A DNA stretch of 64,000 nucleotides from Pieris napi (taxonomy: Eukaryota > Arthropoda > Insecta > Lepidoptera > Pieridae). Both the position numbers and the translations under genes were made by a program. The notes below the pieces were generated by a model that was given only the letters and a program-made list of their open reading frames with translations, was not told the DNA's origin and ran no database searches. Below are positions 37,201-44,289 of the stretch, piece by piece (the stretch's first letter is position 1; the number at the start of each line of letters is the position of its first letter). The stretch spans positions 6,970,001-7,034,000 of the forward strand of contig NC_062246.1 in assembly GCF_905475465.1 (NCBI RefSeq). The letters are read 5' to 3'.

Positions 37201-40200
37201 TTACGTGGTAGATTTTGAAATTAGGTATTCTTTTAGTAATTATCAAAGATCATTGTACCAATAAATTGTGTTTTAATTTTTAAATTTGCGCCTACATTGT
37301 CTGGACACACACATACACATTTAGCAGAAAGACCGGCCCATTTTCCTCATATTTTTGTGAAATAAATTGTACATTATTAGGTACTTTTACTATGAAAAAC
37401 GCCCACCTCCTGTACAGGACAACAACTTTTTAAGACATGGAAGTCATTCCCAACATAAGTCTATTCTAATTCTTATCCATAAACCACTGGTCTGTATGTT
37501 AATTACATCTGAAATAATATAATTTTATTTTTAATTAATCGTAGCGACATTAATTAAAAATATATTTAACGAACTGTTTATGTAATATTTATCCAACTAA
37601 GACTCAGCGATCGCGATAAAGATTCGTACATAAATTCGTCAAAGTGATTTCAAAAATATCAGTCAATACAATTTGGCAACGGGCATTCCATGGAAAAATA
37701 ATTTCCGAGAAGCACCTATTTGCTACACAATTGAGCAAGTTTTTTCTAAGATAATTTAAGATACTACAAACTTCTTAATTTTCGGTAATAATTTTAGATC
37801 TAACCTAACTAGGAAATTAATTTATGATTAAACTATATTAATAAGTTTAATTTCTTTTCTACATCCGCAGAGATACAGTGATCGTAGTAAGAATTTGTGT
37901 GCCAAGGGCGCACGCACTTTCACAATTCGGAAAGCTACCAGCGGGGTTTTCCCCGGTAAACAACATAAATGTTAAGCAGTGGCGCCGGTTAATGATTCTA
38001 TAAACCAATATTTACTTATGAGATAAGAAAAGCTACACTTCCGTACTTTACTGATAAAATTTATTAACTACAATTTCCCTAACAGCAAATTTGCCAATAC
38101 GACAGTTGTGTAAATTACTATATAGGATAACTAACTTCGTTTATGCGAATTCGTTCTGAGATCATATAAAAACATCGATAGTTTCGGAGACATTAAGTGC
38201 CACAAATTCGTTCACACATAGACGTAAAGGAACAGTGATCTAAAATGACATCTAAAGATGAATAAGAATTTAACTAAAGTCGATGGAAAAAATGGAATTT
38301 TAATTCATTACGCTATCTGTTAATTACCATAATTAAAAGCAACATTAATCGTATTTTTCAAACAAATTAACTGACGCACCATTTTATTATACAAAAACAA
38401 TAAGTTAATGTATAGTAATAATACAATTTCGTTTTGGATTACTTTTTCACACTAATAACAAAGGCAAAGGGTCCCAAGACACAAGCGACAATACAGGAAA
38501 CATACAACACCTAGTTCAACTTTCCGTGGTAGTAAATATTACTGTATATTTGCTAATATTAAAAAGCATACTTACTGACATCACTAATATTCAGGTGGGA
38601 TGGAGGGTCTCCTTCATTGTGTATTATGTCTAACACGCCCTCTGCAAAGAACACGCAGTCTGTTAGCACTGAGCAAGCGCGTCACATCAAGCAGTTAGAT
38701 TCAACACAAATTGAAGCAAGGAACATAGTGCACACAACTACTTATGTACAGTTAGCAGCTAATAGGACAAGTAAATATAGTGTGCAAAATAAAGCATATA
38801 AAAAATAATCCACAAAGGCAAACAATATTGAATAAAGTTTACATTTTTTTCCGCAGCTGTACAAACAATCAAATGTTATATCATGATTTGCTTTTTCATT
38901 CTAAAAAACGGTTTGTAATTAAATATTTGTCGGCATCCTACTGTGTTGCTATATATAAATGTGTGATGCTAGTTTCAACTAGATATTATAGAATAAAATT
39001 CAGAGGCTGTTATTTCTTATATAAACTTATATTCTTTTAATAAATAGTTAACACAACTCGAATCAATTAAATCGTGTCATTATTATGTAATTACTAGATT
39101 ATAACTGTATACTTAAAATATTCACACATCTACTTTTAAAAATGCCAGACGATACCTCAAATCGCCTTTCACCTCAGAACTAATTTCAAGGTAAGGTAAA
39201 TTTTCCTCCAGGGAATAAAAGCATGAAATGCTAACTTGAAATTTCTATTCCAGCTCTAAGCTGCCTTTTGCGGTTGGATAACTATTAAAATTAAGACTAT
39301 GTCTTAATCATCAAGCCTTAAAAGTACCAAAATCTGAGAGTGGTTATGACAATATTAAATAGATAATGTAAAGTTCAATTGATATACTTTGTTATCTATT
39401 AAAATTGGTAAATCCATAAAGTAAGGCGTTAAGTACAAACATAAAAAATCAGACAACGCGTGTGGAATGCTAAGCAAAACTTACCTTTAACATTTAAAGC
39501 ACTGATTTTTATTTCAAGCAAAATATACGCAAATAAAACTTAAACGCTTCTTGATTCTTCGTTCTAACAGAATATTAAGAAGGTAGGCGGAAATTATTGA
39601 TCTACTTTCTAAACATCGACACGTGCACGGCATTCTAATAGAGGAAAACGTAAGATCACTATTGTATTAGAGTTTATGAGATAATTTAAATAATTGACTG
39701 GTCATCATGACGTATAGATATATATATATGTACATATACTAGCAGACCGGCCAAGCGTTGCTGTGGCTAAGGTTTTTGTTATATTACATAGTAGTAAACT
39801 ATTCAAGGGAAACGGTAGAAGAACACCAGTCGTGGGGACCACCATGCTTTTTTGGTGGTTATATTATTAAATTGTAGCTTATATGAAACGTTGGTACTTT
39901 CAACACAACGCCATCTGTTAGAAATGTGACTATCAAATAATAAACAAATATTTTGCAATAAAATAATATTGCATGTATAAATTGAGATGTAAGCTCCTTC
40001 TATCTTTTAAGTTGGATCAAACTACACACGGTGTGCAAATTTGAATGAAATCGGTTCAGTAGTTTAGAAGTCCATAGCGGACAAACAACGTGACACGTAA
40101 TTTATAAATACATATTAAGAAGATATGGCGTATAGATAGATAGGGATATACCCAGAATACGATACACGAGACTTTTAAGCCAAGAATTTCGTCACTATGG

Positions 40201-43200
40201 GACACTTTTAGAGCATGGTACGCTTTTAAAAATATTGTCTATATAAATTTATGGTTGAGAGCTCTTCGACTTGATTTCAAATTTGTTGGTACCTAGAAGA
40301 TGTATATTGCATAACCTTTTGCTGAAATATCACATCTAAGCCTAAAATTTATTTCATATTATCAGAAAAGGGGCTCGAAGGGGATAGCTTCTGATAGAGT
40401 ATTGTTTTTTTAATTTAACGTAGAATTTCGATTTCATTTAAGATTAGAAAAAGACTTTTTGTATAGTTTTGTATATTAAAGAAGCTATCAAATAGTCGAG
40501 ATGTTCATAAAGATGTGTATTTTAAAAGTATATTTTTAAGACGGATACATCTTTAATGTTTGAGCCGTTTTATAAATGACGTAACAAAAAACGATTATCT
40601 ATATCGAGCGATAATTAATTTGCTCTAGGTTTATTATACTAACTAAACACTTCTATAGCATCTGCTATATTGTATAATTTAATCGTCGTACTTCCTACTC
40701 GTATTTACTACGCAGTAATTTATATATGAGATTTTCAACATAATAACACACTATAACCACCATTCACATAGGTCTTAGACTGAGATAAGTCAACACTGTT
40801 CTTCTAAGTATATGTTTAACGAGCGTTCGCGTCTAAAATGTTATATATATATATATGTAGTATTTACAAATTTAACTCTTAACATTAGAACTTGGTGTTA
40901 AGAAAATTATATATATAAGAAGCACTGTATATGGTATTGTAAGATAATGATTTGAGTTAGTGCTTTAATTTAAAATAGGCTCCTTACGAAAACAGTTTAG
41001 CTATAACGTATTTATGGTATTTTTATCAATATAATTCAAATGTAACTAGATATTTTTCTTGGCTTTGATATCGCAACGAATCACGAATGATTTGACAGCA
41101 CGATTAAAAGTAGTTTAAACGTGTAAAATAAAAATAGTATAATAAAAAAATATCTGTTCTATGTTTTGATCAACAGTTTTAATATTATTATTCTTCATGG
41201 ACAAGAACAAAAAAAAATCATATTGACAATCAGTCCGTGGGCATAGCTCCAACACGAGATCTAATTCGATCTAGATATTTTTGTTTAAAAGGTCTGAATA
41301 CCAAAGAGATATATACTGAAATCATCTTTCTGGAAGCAATTCAAATGCCTATATCATGACATTTATATTATGGTTGTAAAGAAATATGTCGCAATTGTAC
41401 CAATAATCACATCAACATGGCACTACAATAAACATAAGAAAAACTATAGAGACACAAGTATTCTACATAATTAAATGATCAAGTTTGCAGGACAATGACT
41501 TAACTGGTTTTGCGTCTATAATTACGAGTGGTTGGACACTTCGCTTTGACTTGACAATAATCAATGAGTAGTCGTAACACGCTACTAGAAATATTAAACG
41601 TTTATTTTGTATATTTTATTTCAAATATAAGACGCAGATTTTTTTGTATTAAACTATGTAATGGATTTCGCATATTTGACAAATGAAATGGTTAGAAACA
41701 ATGCGGCGGCACTGGTTCTAGTACAAAATTCCATCAGCAATCAGCGTTGAAATCTTAAAGGGAAACAAACCCAAGACCTAATATATTGCCTTGAATAATG
41801 GATATCATACCCAACATTAGAAAAACTCAAGCTACCTATTTATTGTAAAAAATAAAGATCACAAGTTCGAATTAACCAGATCAATTAATTATTAACATAT
41901 TTCCAAAAGTATTTGACTAAAAAACTTGAATATGCAAGAACAAGAGTAGATATTAAAAAAGATTTTTCCTTATACATATATGCTATAAGGACACATTTTC
42001 ATCTCAAGATTACTATTTAAATAACATATATTAATTAATTATGAAACAATTGTCAATTGTATTTAATGGAACTAGGTATAATATAATGCCTTCATGTAGT
42101 CTTAATAAATTAATTTAACTACAATAACTATAAAGTTTTTTTTTTATTTAAAAAATAAATAAATAAAATCTATAAAGTTATACCGCAGTATATCAGAATC
42201 TCTCTTCGCCTACCTGGATAATAATACCACAACATGCTTGATACCACCATAATTTTTATTCTTCAGAAAAAAGTCACAATGAAATACACAAAATGTCCAC
42301 TATGTTTGACTCTCAGATAACATATAACATTTGTGATTGATTCAAGAGTGGGGATATAGTTTAATATAATAAGATGTGACAATAAGGAAAATAGTATCAT
42401 TACTGCATTATAATTTGAACCTCAGAATTTGTTTCAACAAAGATTTTGATATGTAGTAAACACGCTGAGCATGATTTATATTTTATATCATTAAATCATA
42501 TAAATGATTTTTTACATTTAAGAGACAATCTGTAGACATTTCTCAGAAGAACTTGATAAATGGGTCCATTATCACAAATAGATTTTTTTTTACATTAGGA
42601 TCACTATATTAATTTGTGACTTTATAGTATATGTGGAAACTGGCAATAGTTTGTCTATTATCTCTAACTCCATAAGACACAAAGGCCTAATAAGTCTAAT
42701 TACAGTGTTTTTGCCAAAACAGTGTTTTGTCTCTTTCCATCACAACATAAACACCATTTGACAGATAGACATACAAGAGCTTCACTTAATAGTAATTGTT
42801 ATAAGTGGATTTGAATTTCAAGAATCTATATAAAAGTCTTTGGTACTTAGTAAAGACATTAATAAAACTGTAATGGCATCCAACCAGCATGATTTTTATT
42901 ACAGTACAAAGCATTAAAATCTATTTAGGCTGATCCAGCACACTTGAATATAGGTCAAATAAAAATCATACCAAAATAAAAGAACATTAAAATTATATAT
43001 TTTAAAAAGTAATCGTTGCGTGAGTCCCTTATGCTTTATAAGATGTGTGATTAGATATAACACCCTCACCCTAATTAATATTAAAATAAATTAAATGGAA
43101 GCCCTAAGCAATTTGATTAAAAGGTATTGTATAGAAATTTATCGACTTAGGCAAGACTTTCCCCCAAAAGACAACTATGAAAGATTTCAAATTTTCATAA

Positions 43201-43716
43201 GTTACAGTAAAATTGCCCCTAGAAAATTAACAAGTTATTTTAAAATATGTTGTTTAAATTATAGGGGTTTTTATTGCTTAAAGTGTAAACTTCTGTTTGT
43301 TAAACATGCTAAAGATAGGATGCACCAACATAAAACTTAAAATATTTATTTTGTCAATTATATGTGTTTCATAAGTGAGCCAAGATGAAGTAAAAACACA
43401 ATTTAATAATTTAAATATAATAAAGAAGTTAGTAGTTAAAAGTTTATGAAACCAAAACCCATATAGCTAGCTATATTTTATATCTGAATGTTCTACTTTT
43501 GAGATATTTATAGATTGCACCGAGAGATGAAACAAGCTACTTCATTGCATACCACACGGAATTTTTATTATATACAGAAGATGATTATTGAGATGTGGTA
43601 AATAAACAACATCGAATGCTAAAACTACGTGCAAAGAGGCAAAATAGTGTAATTTGGTCATTCAATTAGAGCATATCATGCAATGGTTTCACTCGTTTAC
43701 CTCCGCCGTTGTCCAT
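7053..43716 (-). CDS. dl: Dorsal, NF-kB/Rel transcription factor, form A (gene span, 13 coding exons)
   Basis: Joined minus-strand coding exons: 43716-43701, 38641-38576, 35368-35239, 26852-26700, 24932-24751, 16794-16562, 16372-16217, 13799-13721, 11952-11893, 10785-10765, 10007-9969, 9468-9410, 9044-8688, 7244-7053. All junctions are GT/AG with matching phase and give about 580 aa. The Rel homology domain covers roughly residues 58-336, with the DNA-contact loop RFRYECEGRSAGSIPG (71-86). A KRIS site near residue 320 matches the PKA-site position of fly Dorsal. The nuclear-localisation segment LRHKRQK is at 343-349, followed by MKSE and IKSE (SUMO-type) and a Met/Pro/Ser/Gln-rich tail. Known role: cytoplasmic Rel factor held by Cactus (IkB), released by Toll signalling to switch on immune and dorsoventral genes. 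No ankyrin repeats are present, so it is Dorsal and not Relish. The gene spans about 37 kb because of transposon-rich introns. Confidence 0.93.
7638..7745 (-). repeat. Interspersed repeat family B, copy 1
   Basis: The sequence around GGCAACGCACTTGCGAGCCT and the GGCGGTATCACTTAATATCA stretch match, in reverse, the copy at 32893-33021 and partly that at 33184-33290. Class unresolved (short SINE or MITE). Confidence 0.6.
7939..8594. mobile_element. Foldback element with 25-bp perfect inverted ends
   Basis: Positions 7939-7963 and 8570-8594 are exact reverse complements over 25 bp. Inside are two nested inverted pairs, AGTGGAGTCGA near 8050 with its complement near 8340-8350, and an AACTATTTAACAT arm at 8218-8230 with its complement at 8307-8319. 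The central loop carries a GTCACCGTGAC / CGCTGTAAAGCAC segment that recurs at 35981-36060. Confidence 0.65.
8688..9044 (-). CDS. dl: dorsal exon, Met/Ser/Pro-rich activation region (form A)
   Basis: 119 codons, phase 0 at both ends, from a TTTCAG acceptor to a CAACAG|GTAATT donor. Low-complexity repeats of (I/L)SP(x)M..M such as SPIMSPSEPSLSP and MSPMHG recur about ten times, then the exon ends in a Gln run. Such tails act in transcription activation in Rel proteins. Confidence 0.9.
9410..9468 (-). CDS. dl: dorsal exon (form A)
   Basis: 59 nt, entered in phase 1 and left in phase 0, encoding DKTSPHPMNSPQYVVQENYQ. Acceptor TTTTACAG at 9470-9469, donor GTAATA at 9409. Confidence 0.82.
9469..9968 (-). 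other. dorsal intron, nothing else recognised
   Basis: AT-rich, with no coding or repeat signal that I can support. The same holds for 9045-9409 and 10008-10764. Confidence 0.5.
9969..10007 (-). CDS. dl: dorsal exon with IKSE SUMO-type motif (form A)
   Basis: 39 nt, phase 1 at both ends, giving TFVDQPIKSEPR. IKSE fits the psi-K-x-E acceptor consensus. Fly Dorsal is modified by SUMO at a similar motif just after the Rel domain. Acceptor TTTGCAG, donor GTGAGC. Confidence 0.85.
10765..10785 (-). CDS. dl: dorsal 21-nt microexon (candidate)
   Basis: Acceptor TTTCCAAAG at 10787-10786 and donor GTATGA at 10764 bound 21 nt that add PMKSELS in frame (phase 1 both sides). Skipping it leaves the frame intact, so it may be a cassette exon. 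It supplies a second psi-K-x-E motif (MKSE). Confidence 0.65.
10786..11892 (-). other. dorsal intron, nothing else recognised
   Basis: AT-rich, no repeat family or coding signal identified. Confidence 0.5.
11893..11952 (-). CDS. dl: dorsal nuclear-localisation exon (form A)
   Basis: 60 nt, phase 1 at both ends, from a TTCATTCTAG acceptor to GAAC|GTAAGT. It encodes DSSYLRHKRQKMINLHQFDE. The basic LRHKRQK sits just after the Rel domain, where fly Dorsal has its RRKRQ-type signal. Only form A uses it. Confidence 0.85.
11953..12485 (-). other. form B 3' UTR and following intron sequence
   Basis: After the form B stop at 12486 the minus strand reaches an AATAAA signal (plus TTTATT at 12026-12031) about 455 nt on, a likely 3' end for form B located just before the nuclear-localisation exon used by form A. 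Confidence 0.5.
12486..13799 (-). CDS. dl: dorsal long terminal exon, form B
   Basis: This exon starts after TTTCAG (13801-13800) with VYIQLKRISDN, the end of the Rel domain. Form A leaves it at CAAG|GTACCC (13721/13720). Form B reads on for 411 more codons to TAG (12488-12486), giving a 749-aa protein. The tail has an acidic Asn/Asp/Glu part, proline motifs (PPLPPKRVRK), basic clusters (KKRSFFSRLFRRKEK), an IKSE motif with Lys at residue 601, and a C-terminus with LTEAEHYALY and DETSCYYSPV. Other insects make a Dorsal-B form with a different long tail; the resemblance is recalled, not aligned. The open frame with balanced codon use over 1.2 kb makes plain intron retention unlikely to be noise. 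Confidence 0.86.
   Translation of the reverse strand, partial: VYIQLKRISDNARSNPVPFEYIADLQGTPPAARKPLPDLTALAALLKPDGNNNTNTHTNDTDILDADTHTLVTSSSDNSDEIELVDSVESNDAVDGDVIECEIIEEPHTNGVLDNEKSLNDLLEQVAELDEIYSENRTRLENITIVNDTEDVDDFNDAGTYTSLQLAFKNPVSITEPEPYEDVQVQTYRGPIIEFTPLKGGDDDERAPPLPPKRVRKNSDAFRTSQTSVNSILKPGRKLPVTRNRDILAPRSELTLAKSEPALPPAPKKRSFFSRLFRRKEKSPAPSIKSEGQKDVNTKPIGRSVSSVSGIRPSKFKSAISHTSLKDNASAAGLSYADSVTHISLHEDMDEKSSQRSLKRPASLAPLPPTDGGTILVAESVLALDASAFKKLQDDLDLTEAEHYALYMAVAPHATASEFDETSCYYSPVDGSKFHNQ
13721..13799 (-). CDS. dl: dorsal Rel-domain end exon (form A boundary)
   Basis: 79 nt when spliced at CAAG|GTACCC. The donor is weak (GTACCC), which fits regulated choice between the two forms. The phase-1 end joins exactly to the nuclear-localisation exon, making Asp339. 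Confidence 0.85.
14045..14778 (-). mobile_element. pogo/Tigger-type DNA transposon remnant
   Basis: Ends CAGTAAAATCTC... and ...GAGCTTTTACTG, flanked by TA (14043-14044 and 14779-14780), with internal repeats of CCGCGAATA near both ends. The inside holds the C-terminal remnant of a DDE transposase. Confidence 0.8.
14298..14534 (-). pseudogene. Tigger/Jerky-type transposase C-terminus remnant
   Basis: Encodes LKPHTLKSYWKKLWPAL and later ELLESQDEDLTETL. The W..LWP and ELL.S....LT patterns are typical of the C-terminal part of pogo/Tigger DDE transposases. The catalytic core is missing, so it cannot be active. Confidence 0.7.
16217..16372 (-). CDS. dl: dorsal exon, Rel dimerisation (IPT) part
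   Basis: 52 codons, phase 0 both ends, from TTCAG to CAG|GTAAAC. Encodes VVREDIAVVFYQ...YAIAFHVPPY, matching the second Ig-like (dimerisation) subdomain of Rel proteins. Confidence 0.93.
16562..16794 (-). CDS. dl: dorsal exon, Rel domain middle
   Basis: 233 nt, entered in phase 1 and left in phase 0. Encodes GFHHRNQPQTIDLNAVRLCF, VVSDVIFDKKAMSDLVI and LLCEK, signature segments spanning the end of the DNA-binding and the start of the dimerisation subdomain. Confidence 0.95.
17023..17186. mobile_element. Harbinger-type foldback MITE, TAA duplication
   Basis: Nearly the whole 164 bp folds on itself. Arms start AGGCCGATTTACATTATC, run through TTAGTGTTTAGGAGAGTGC and are flanked by TAA (17020-17022 and 17187-17189). 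Confidence 0.85.
17782..18270 (+). mobile_element. Non-autonomous Helitron
   Basis: Starts TCTATATATATAAAA after an A, ends with a GACAG...CTGTC hairpin followed by GGGTCCGCTAG before a T. The TC...CTAG ends, A/T insertion site and terminal hairpin fit Helitrons. Near the start is the GGCTCGACCGATTTG segment shared with other Helitron pieces here. Confidence 0.8.
19929..20294. mobile_element. Harbinger-type MITE family A, copy 2
   Basis: Ends AGCTTAGGTTTCCTAGAAAA / TTTTCTAGGAAACCTAAGCT with exact TAA duplications (19926-19928 and 20295-20297). Shares the CRE, TATA-like and CGTGTAGCGGTGC segments with copy 1 but has lost most of the MADF-like frame. Confidence 0.88.
20430..20690. repeat. LINE 3'-tail-like GC-rich patch
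   Basis: A TGGTTTTAGTGGG motif in a locally GC-rich patch resembles that at 24345-24560, which has TTTTTAGTGGG. Such motifs occur in 3' UTRs of R1-type LINEs of Lepidoptera; assignment is tentative. Confidence 0.35.
21015..21730. mobile_element. Harbinger-type MITE, TAA duplication, 716 bp
   Basis: Ends GGGTCGATTCGACCAAAC / GTTTGGTCGAATCGACCC are exact reverse complements, flanked by TAA on both sides (21012-21014, 21731-21733). No coding capacity recognised inside. Confidence 0.88.
22427..22712 (-). mobile_element. tRNA-derived SINE, copy 1
   Basis: Read on the minus strand it starts with a tRNA-like head: an A-box-like TGGCCTAGTGGCTTCAGC and a B-box-like GGTTCGATCTC. The body follows and ends near AGCACCACTGA and an A-rich tail. 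Related copies lie at 49211-49471 and 51383-51665. Confidence 0.75.
24345..24560. repeat. LINE 3'-tail-like GC-rich patch ending in poly(A)
   Basis: GC-rich block with TTTTTAGTGGGTGGGGTCTC, followed by CTCGTATAAAAAAAAAA. The block and terminal A run suggest the 3' end of a plus-strand non-LTR element. Clade (R1-like) is tentative. Confidence 0.45.
24751..24932 (-). CDS. dl: dorsal exon, Rel DNA-binding subdomain
   Basis: 182 nt from a TTTCTAG acceptor to AAGA|GTAAGT. Encodes PHPHNLVGRDRCDKGVC, then FSNLGIQCVKRKDV and VDPFK, all hallmark Rel segments. The split Lys at the start and split Thr at the end join correctly to the neighbouring exons. Confidence 0.95.
25172..25599. mobile_element. 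Harbinger-type MITE, TAA duplication, G-rich
   Basis: Inverted ends start GGGGGCGTCCATAAATTACG and continue through TGAGGTGTTT, flanked by TAA (25169-25171, 25600-25602). The inside has several G runs and repeated GAGCTC sites. Confidence 0.85.
25769..26400 (-). mobile_element. Internally deleted Harbinger transposon
   Basis: Ends TTGCTCGTTCAGACAC / GTGTCTGAACGAGCAC with TTA duplications (25766-25768, 26401-26403). CCGCGCGGTT-type subterminal repeats recur near both ends. A transposase N-terminal fragment lies on the minus strand. Confidence 0.82.
26109..26353 (-). pseudogene. Harbinger transposase N-terminal fragment
   Basis: The segment LYPNLRMFERNFFDYLRMSI followed by KSFDELIEHI is the N-terminal signature of PIF/Harbinger transposases (F.YFRMS...FDELL). 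It ends at CAG|GTAAGAT, a good donor, so the fragment may be the end of an ancestral exon. It is out of frame with the upstream part (QWRLVSDQFQDGSRRV), and the DDE catalytic region is absent. Confidence 0.7.
26450..26570 (-). repeat. SINE fragment
   Basis: AATAGGTGATCAGCCTTCTG and GCCGTCGACTTTT match the middle of the full SINE at 22427-22712. Both ends are missing. Confidence 0.55.
26700..26852 (-). CDS. dl: dorsal exon with Rel DNA-recognition loop
   Basis: 153 nt between TTTAAG and AA|GTAAGT. Encodes FRYECEGRSAGSIPG, TYPTIEI and VVVSCVTRDEPFK, the most conserved block of the Rel family. Split codons at both ends (Arg71, Lys) match the neighbours. Confidence 0.96.
28094..28265. repeat. 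pogo-like MITE fragment, copy 1
   Basis: CAGTCAAAATCTGTTATAAC and a TATTTGGTCGTAAAAACCGA segment are shared with 50240-50370, as is TTTTGATTTTGGTCAATAT... further on. The CAGT start suggests pogo/Tigger type. Confidence 0.55.
29256..30044 (-). mobile_element. Harbinger-type element with dense GATAC repeats
   Basis: Ends AGCCGGGTCCACATTTGTAG / CTACAAATGTGGACCCGGCT are exact reverse complements, flanked by TAA (29253-29255, 30045-30047), 789 bp. GATAC/GTATC pentamers crowd both subterminal regions. The middle holds a minus-strand piece (29613-29837) with AVTSACYIIINSISKK and an Arg run, recalling Harbinger transposase N-termini. Confidence 0.8.
30474..30560. repeat. pogo/Tigger-type left-end fragment
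   Basis: TACAGTGGAATCTCTTTAAG followed by TCGAAAATCCC resembles the start of the Tigger element at 14045. No matching right end was found. Confidence 0.45.
30905..31110 (+). repeat. Interspersed repeat (insect RTE/SINE-tail type)
   Basis: CTATACTAATATTATAAAGA followed by GGCTCCGAAACTACTGGAC and GAGTGACATAGGCTA is a pattern common in insect genomes. Class uncertain. Confidence 0.5.
31205..31503 (-). repeat. RTE-like LINE tail, minus copy
   Basis: Reverse complement of the 39735-40110 repeat: both contain GCCAAGCGTTGCTGTGGCTA and ACATAGTAGTAAACTATTC and a conserved CACCATGCTTTTTT-type segment. Confidence 0.6.
32040..32095. promoter_or_regulatory. CpG-rich CRE/TATA-like island in dorsal intron
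   Basis: CCGACGTCACGG, TGACGTCA (32067-32074) and ATATTTATAAG (32083-32093) are packed in a CpG-rich stretch. Could be an intronic enhancer, a promoter or the relic of an LTR or transposon promoter. Confidence 0.35.
32206..32345 (+). repeat. Helitron 5'-end fragment
   Basis: TATAAAATTCTCGTGTCACA and ATGTTCGTTCCCATACTCC match the start of the Helitron at 46056. No CTAG 3' end follows. Confidence 0.6.
32893..33021 (+). repeat. Interspersed repeat family B, copy 2
   Basis: CACCTGATGTTAAGTGATAC and GAAGGCTCGCAAGTGCG match, in reverse, the repeat at 7638-7745. A degenerate third copy follows at 33184-33290 (CATCTGATGTTAAGTGATGC). Confidence 0.6.
34305..34530. repeat. RTE-type LINE tail
   Basis: Begins ACTAGCAAACTCGGCGA, contains AATCGGTTCGTGCGTTCTGG, and ends in TATTTTTATATAGTAGATA. 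This layout is common for short 3' ends of RTE elements in Lepidoptera. Confidence 0.45.
34909..35122. mobile_element. pogo/Tigger-type MITE, TA duplication
   Basis: Ends CAGTAAACCCCCGATAATCC and GGTTTACCGGGGGTCCACTG, flanked by TA (34907-34908 and 35123-35124), 214 bp. It sits about 115 bp past the donor of the third coding exon of dorsal. Confidence 0.7.
35239..35368 (-). CDS. dl: dorsal exon, start of Rel domain
   Basis: 130 nt from TTTTGCAG to CTTAG|GTAAAA. Encodes EAITKADPVYAGVDAMSR, then YVRIVEQPASKAL, the canonical opening of the Rel domain (P/Y-V-.-I-.-EQP). An internal ATG (Met44) precedes the domain and could start a shorter form. Phases agree with both neighbours. Confidence 0.93.
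35981..36118 (+). repeat. Second copy of the 8.2-kb foldback core
   Basis: CAACACCTTTTGTCTTCAGT, CGCTGTGAAGCACGCGAAAC and TTAAATTTAAAATTATGTTA match 8229-8326. The following TTATAATAATACATAATTTA part matches 8162-8216 only in reverse complement, so the segments are arranged differently in the two copies. Confidence 0.7.
37943..37954. promoter_or_regulatory. Palindromic Rel/kB site in dorsal intron
   Basis: GGGGTTTTCCCC contains GGGTTTTCCC, an ideal Dorsal/NF-kB site (GGGWWWWCCM). A forkhead-type GTAAACAA begins 3 bp later, in a locally GC-richer stretch (37890-37985). Suggests autoregulation; function not shown. Confidence 0.5.
38576..38641 (-). CDS. dl: dorsal second coding exon
   Basis: 66 nt between CTTTGCAG and GTCA|GTAAGT, phase 1 both ends. 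Encodes GVLDIIHNEGDPPSHLNISD. It gives the N-terminal extension ahead of the Rel domain. Strong splice sites and a clean frame on both sides support it. Confidence 0.85.
38642..43700 (-). other. First coding-region intron of dorsal, 5 kb
   Basis: Mostly AT-rich. The only clear repeat is the RTE-like tail at 39735-40110. No exon or strong motif otherwise. Confidence 0.55.
39735..40110 (+). repeat. RTE-like LINE tail, plus copy
   Basis: Starts ACTAGCAGACCGGCCAAGCG, contains AAATCGGTTCAGTAGTTTAG and ends near a TAATTTATAAATACATA tail. Shares long segments with the minus copy at 31205-31503. Confidence 0.6.
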
Positions 43717-43734
43717 CGCACGTTAACGCCTCGT
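43701..43734 (-). CDS. dl: dorsal first coding exon (start codon 43716-43714)
   Basis: After a GTGTCCTCAG acceptor, 18 nt of leader precede ATG GAC AAC GGC GGA G, then donor GTAAAC. It gives MDNGG plus a split Glu, joining in phase 1 to the next exon. This start was chosen because it is the only ATG in frame that joins through good splice sites. Confidence 0.75.
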
Positions 43735-43884
43735 CTGAGGACACGAAATGTTTTTCAGCACTTAACTTTATACTTCGTCATCACTAGTGCACTGGACAAC
43801 TGATAAACTATGAACTCACAATCGATTCAGTTTTATTGGGTCGTATTCGCGCGATTTACCCAGATCGTAAAACTAAGCACGTAC

Positions 43885-44280
43885 CTCCTCCAGCATGATC
43901 CTATAACAACTGTCTTCAATTGAACAACTTCAAGATATCAAGGTCTCACTGCATGCACGGTTCCAAGAACTGGAGAACAGGTTATGTCGAAAATTGAGAT
44001 ATTTTGCACTTTGTTGGCAAAACACTGTTAACTCACAATATTGCTAATGTCTGAAATTGACTACTGCGTGTATTTAAAGAAATTCTTTAAGTCGCAGAAT
44101 TTAACGCGCAGCAAACGTGACGATATGCTACAATTCAGAAGTATCGCTATTGTGTGCATCGAATGCAAAAAAAACTTTACAGTTTACACGGCTTACACAC
44201 GGAACGATTGCTTACAATTGGCGTATAGAAACAAACTGTCACTTGGCAGTTGGCGCTCTGAGTTCTGACGACTGACGTAC
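43885..44280 (-). other. Likely dorsal 5' leader exon (start approximate)
   Basis: GGAGGAG|GTACGT (donor 43884-43883) and the CCTCAG acceptor at 43735 bound a 150-nt leader intron. The exon has two short upstream ORFs (ATG at 43954 and 43896). The second crosses the splice junction and stops 6 nt before the main ATG. The 5' limit is a guess from the NRF1-like site. Confidence 0.5.
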
Positions 44281-44289
44281 ACGGAATAA

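Larger units (their letters stand above)
35369..38575 (-). other. dorsal intron with kB site and second foldback-core repeat
   Basis: Holds the GTCACCGTGA repeat (35981-36118), a SINE fragment in the opposite orientation near 36170-36290, and the palindromic kB site at 37943-37954. The rest is AT-rich. Confidence 0.6.

Noticed and set aside
43095..43340. 81-codon plus frame in the first dorsal intron
   Set aside because: AT-rich, Lys/Ile/Tyr-heavy and without splice or family signals; likely chance.
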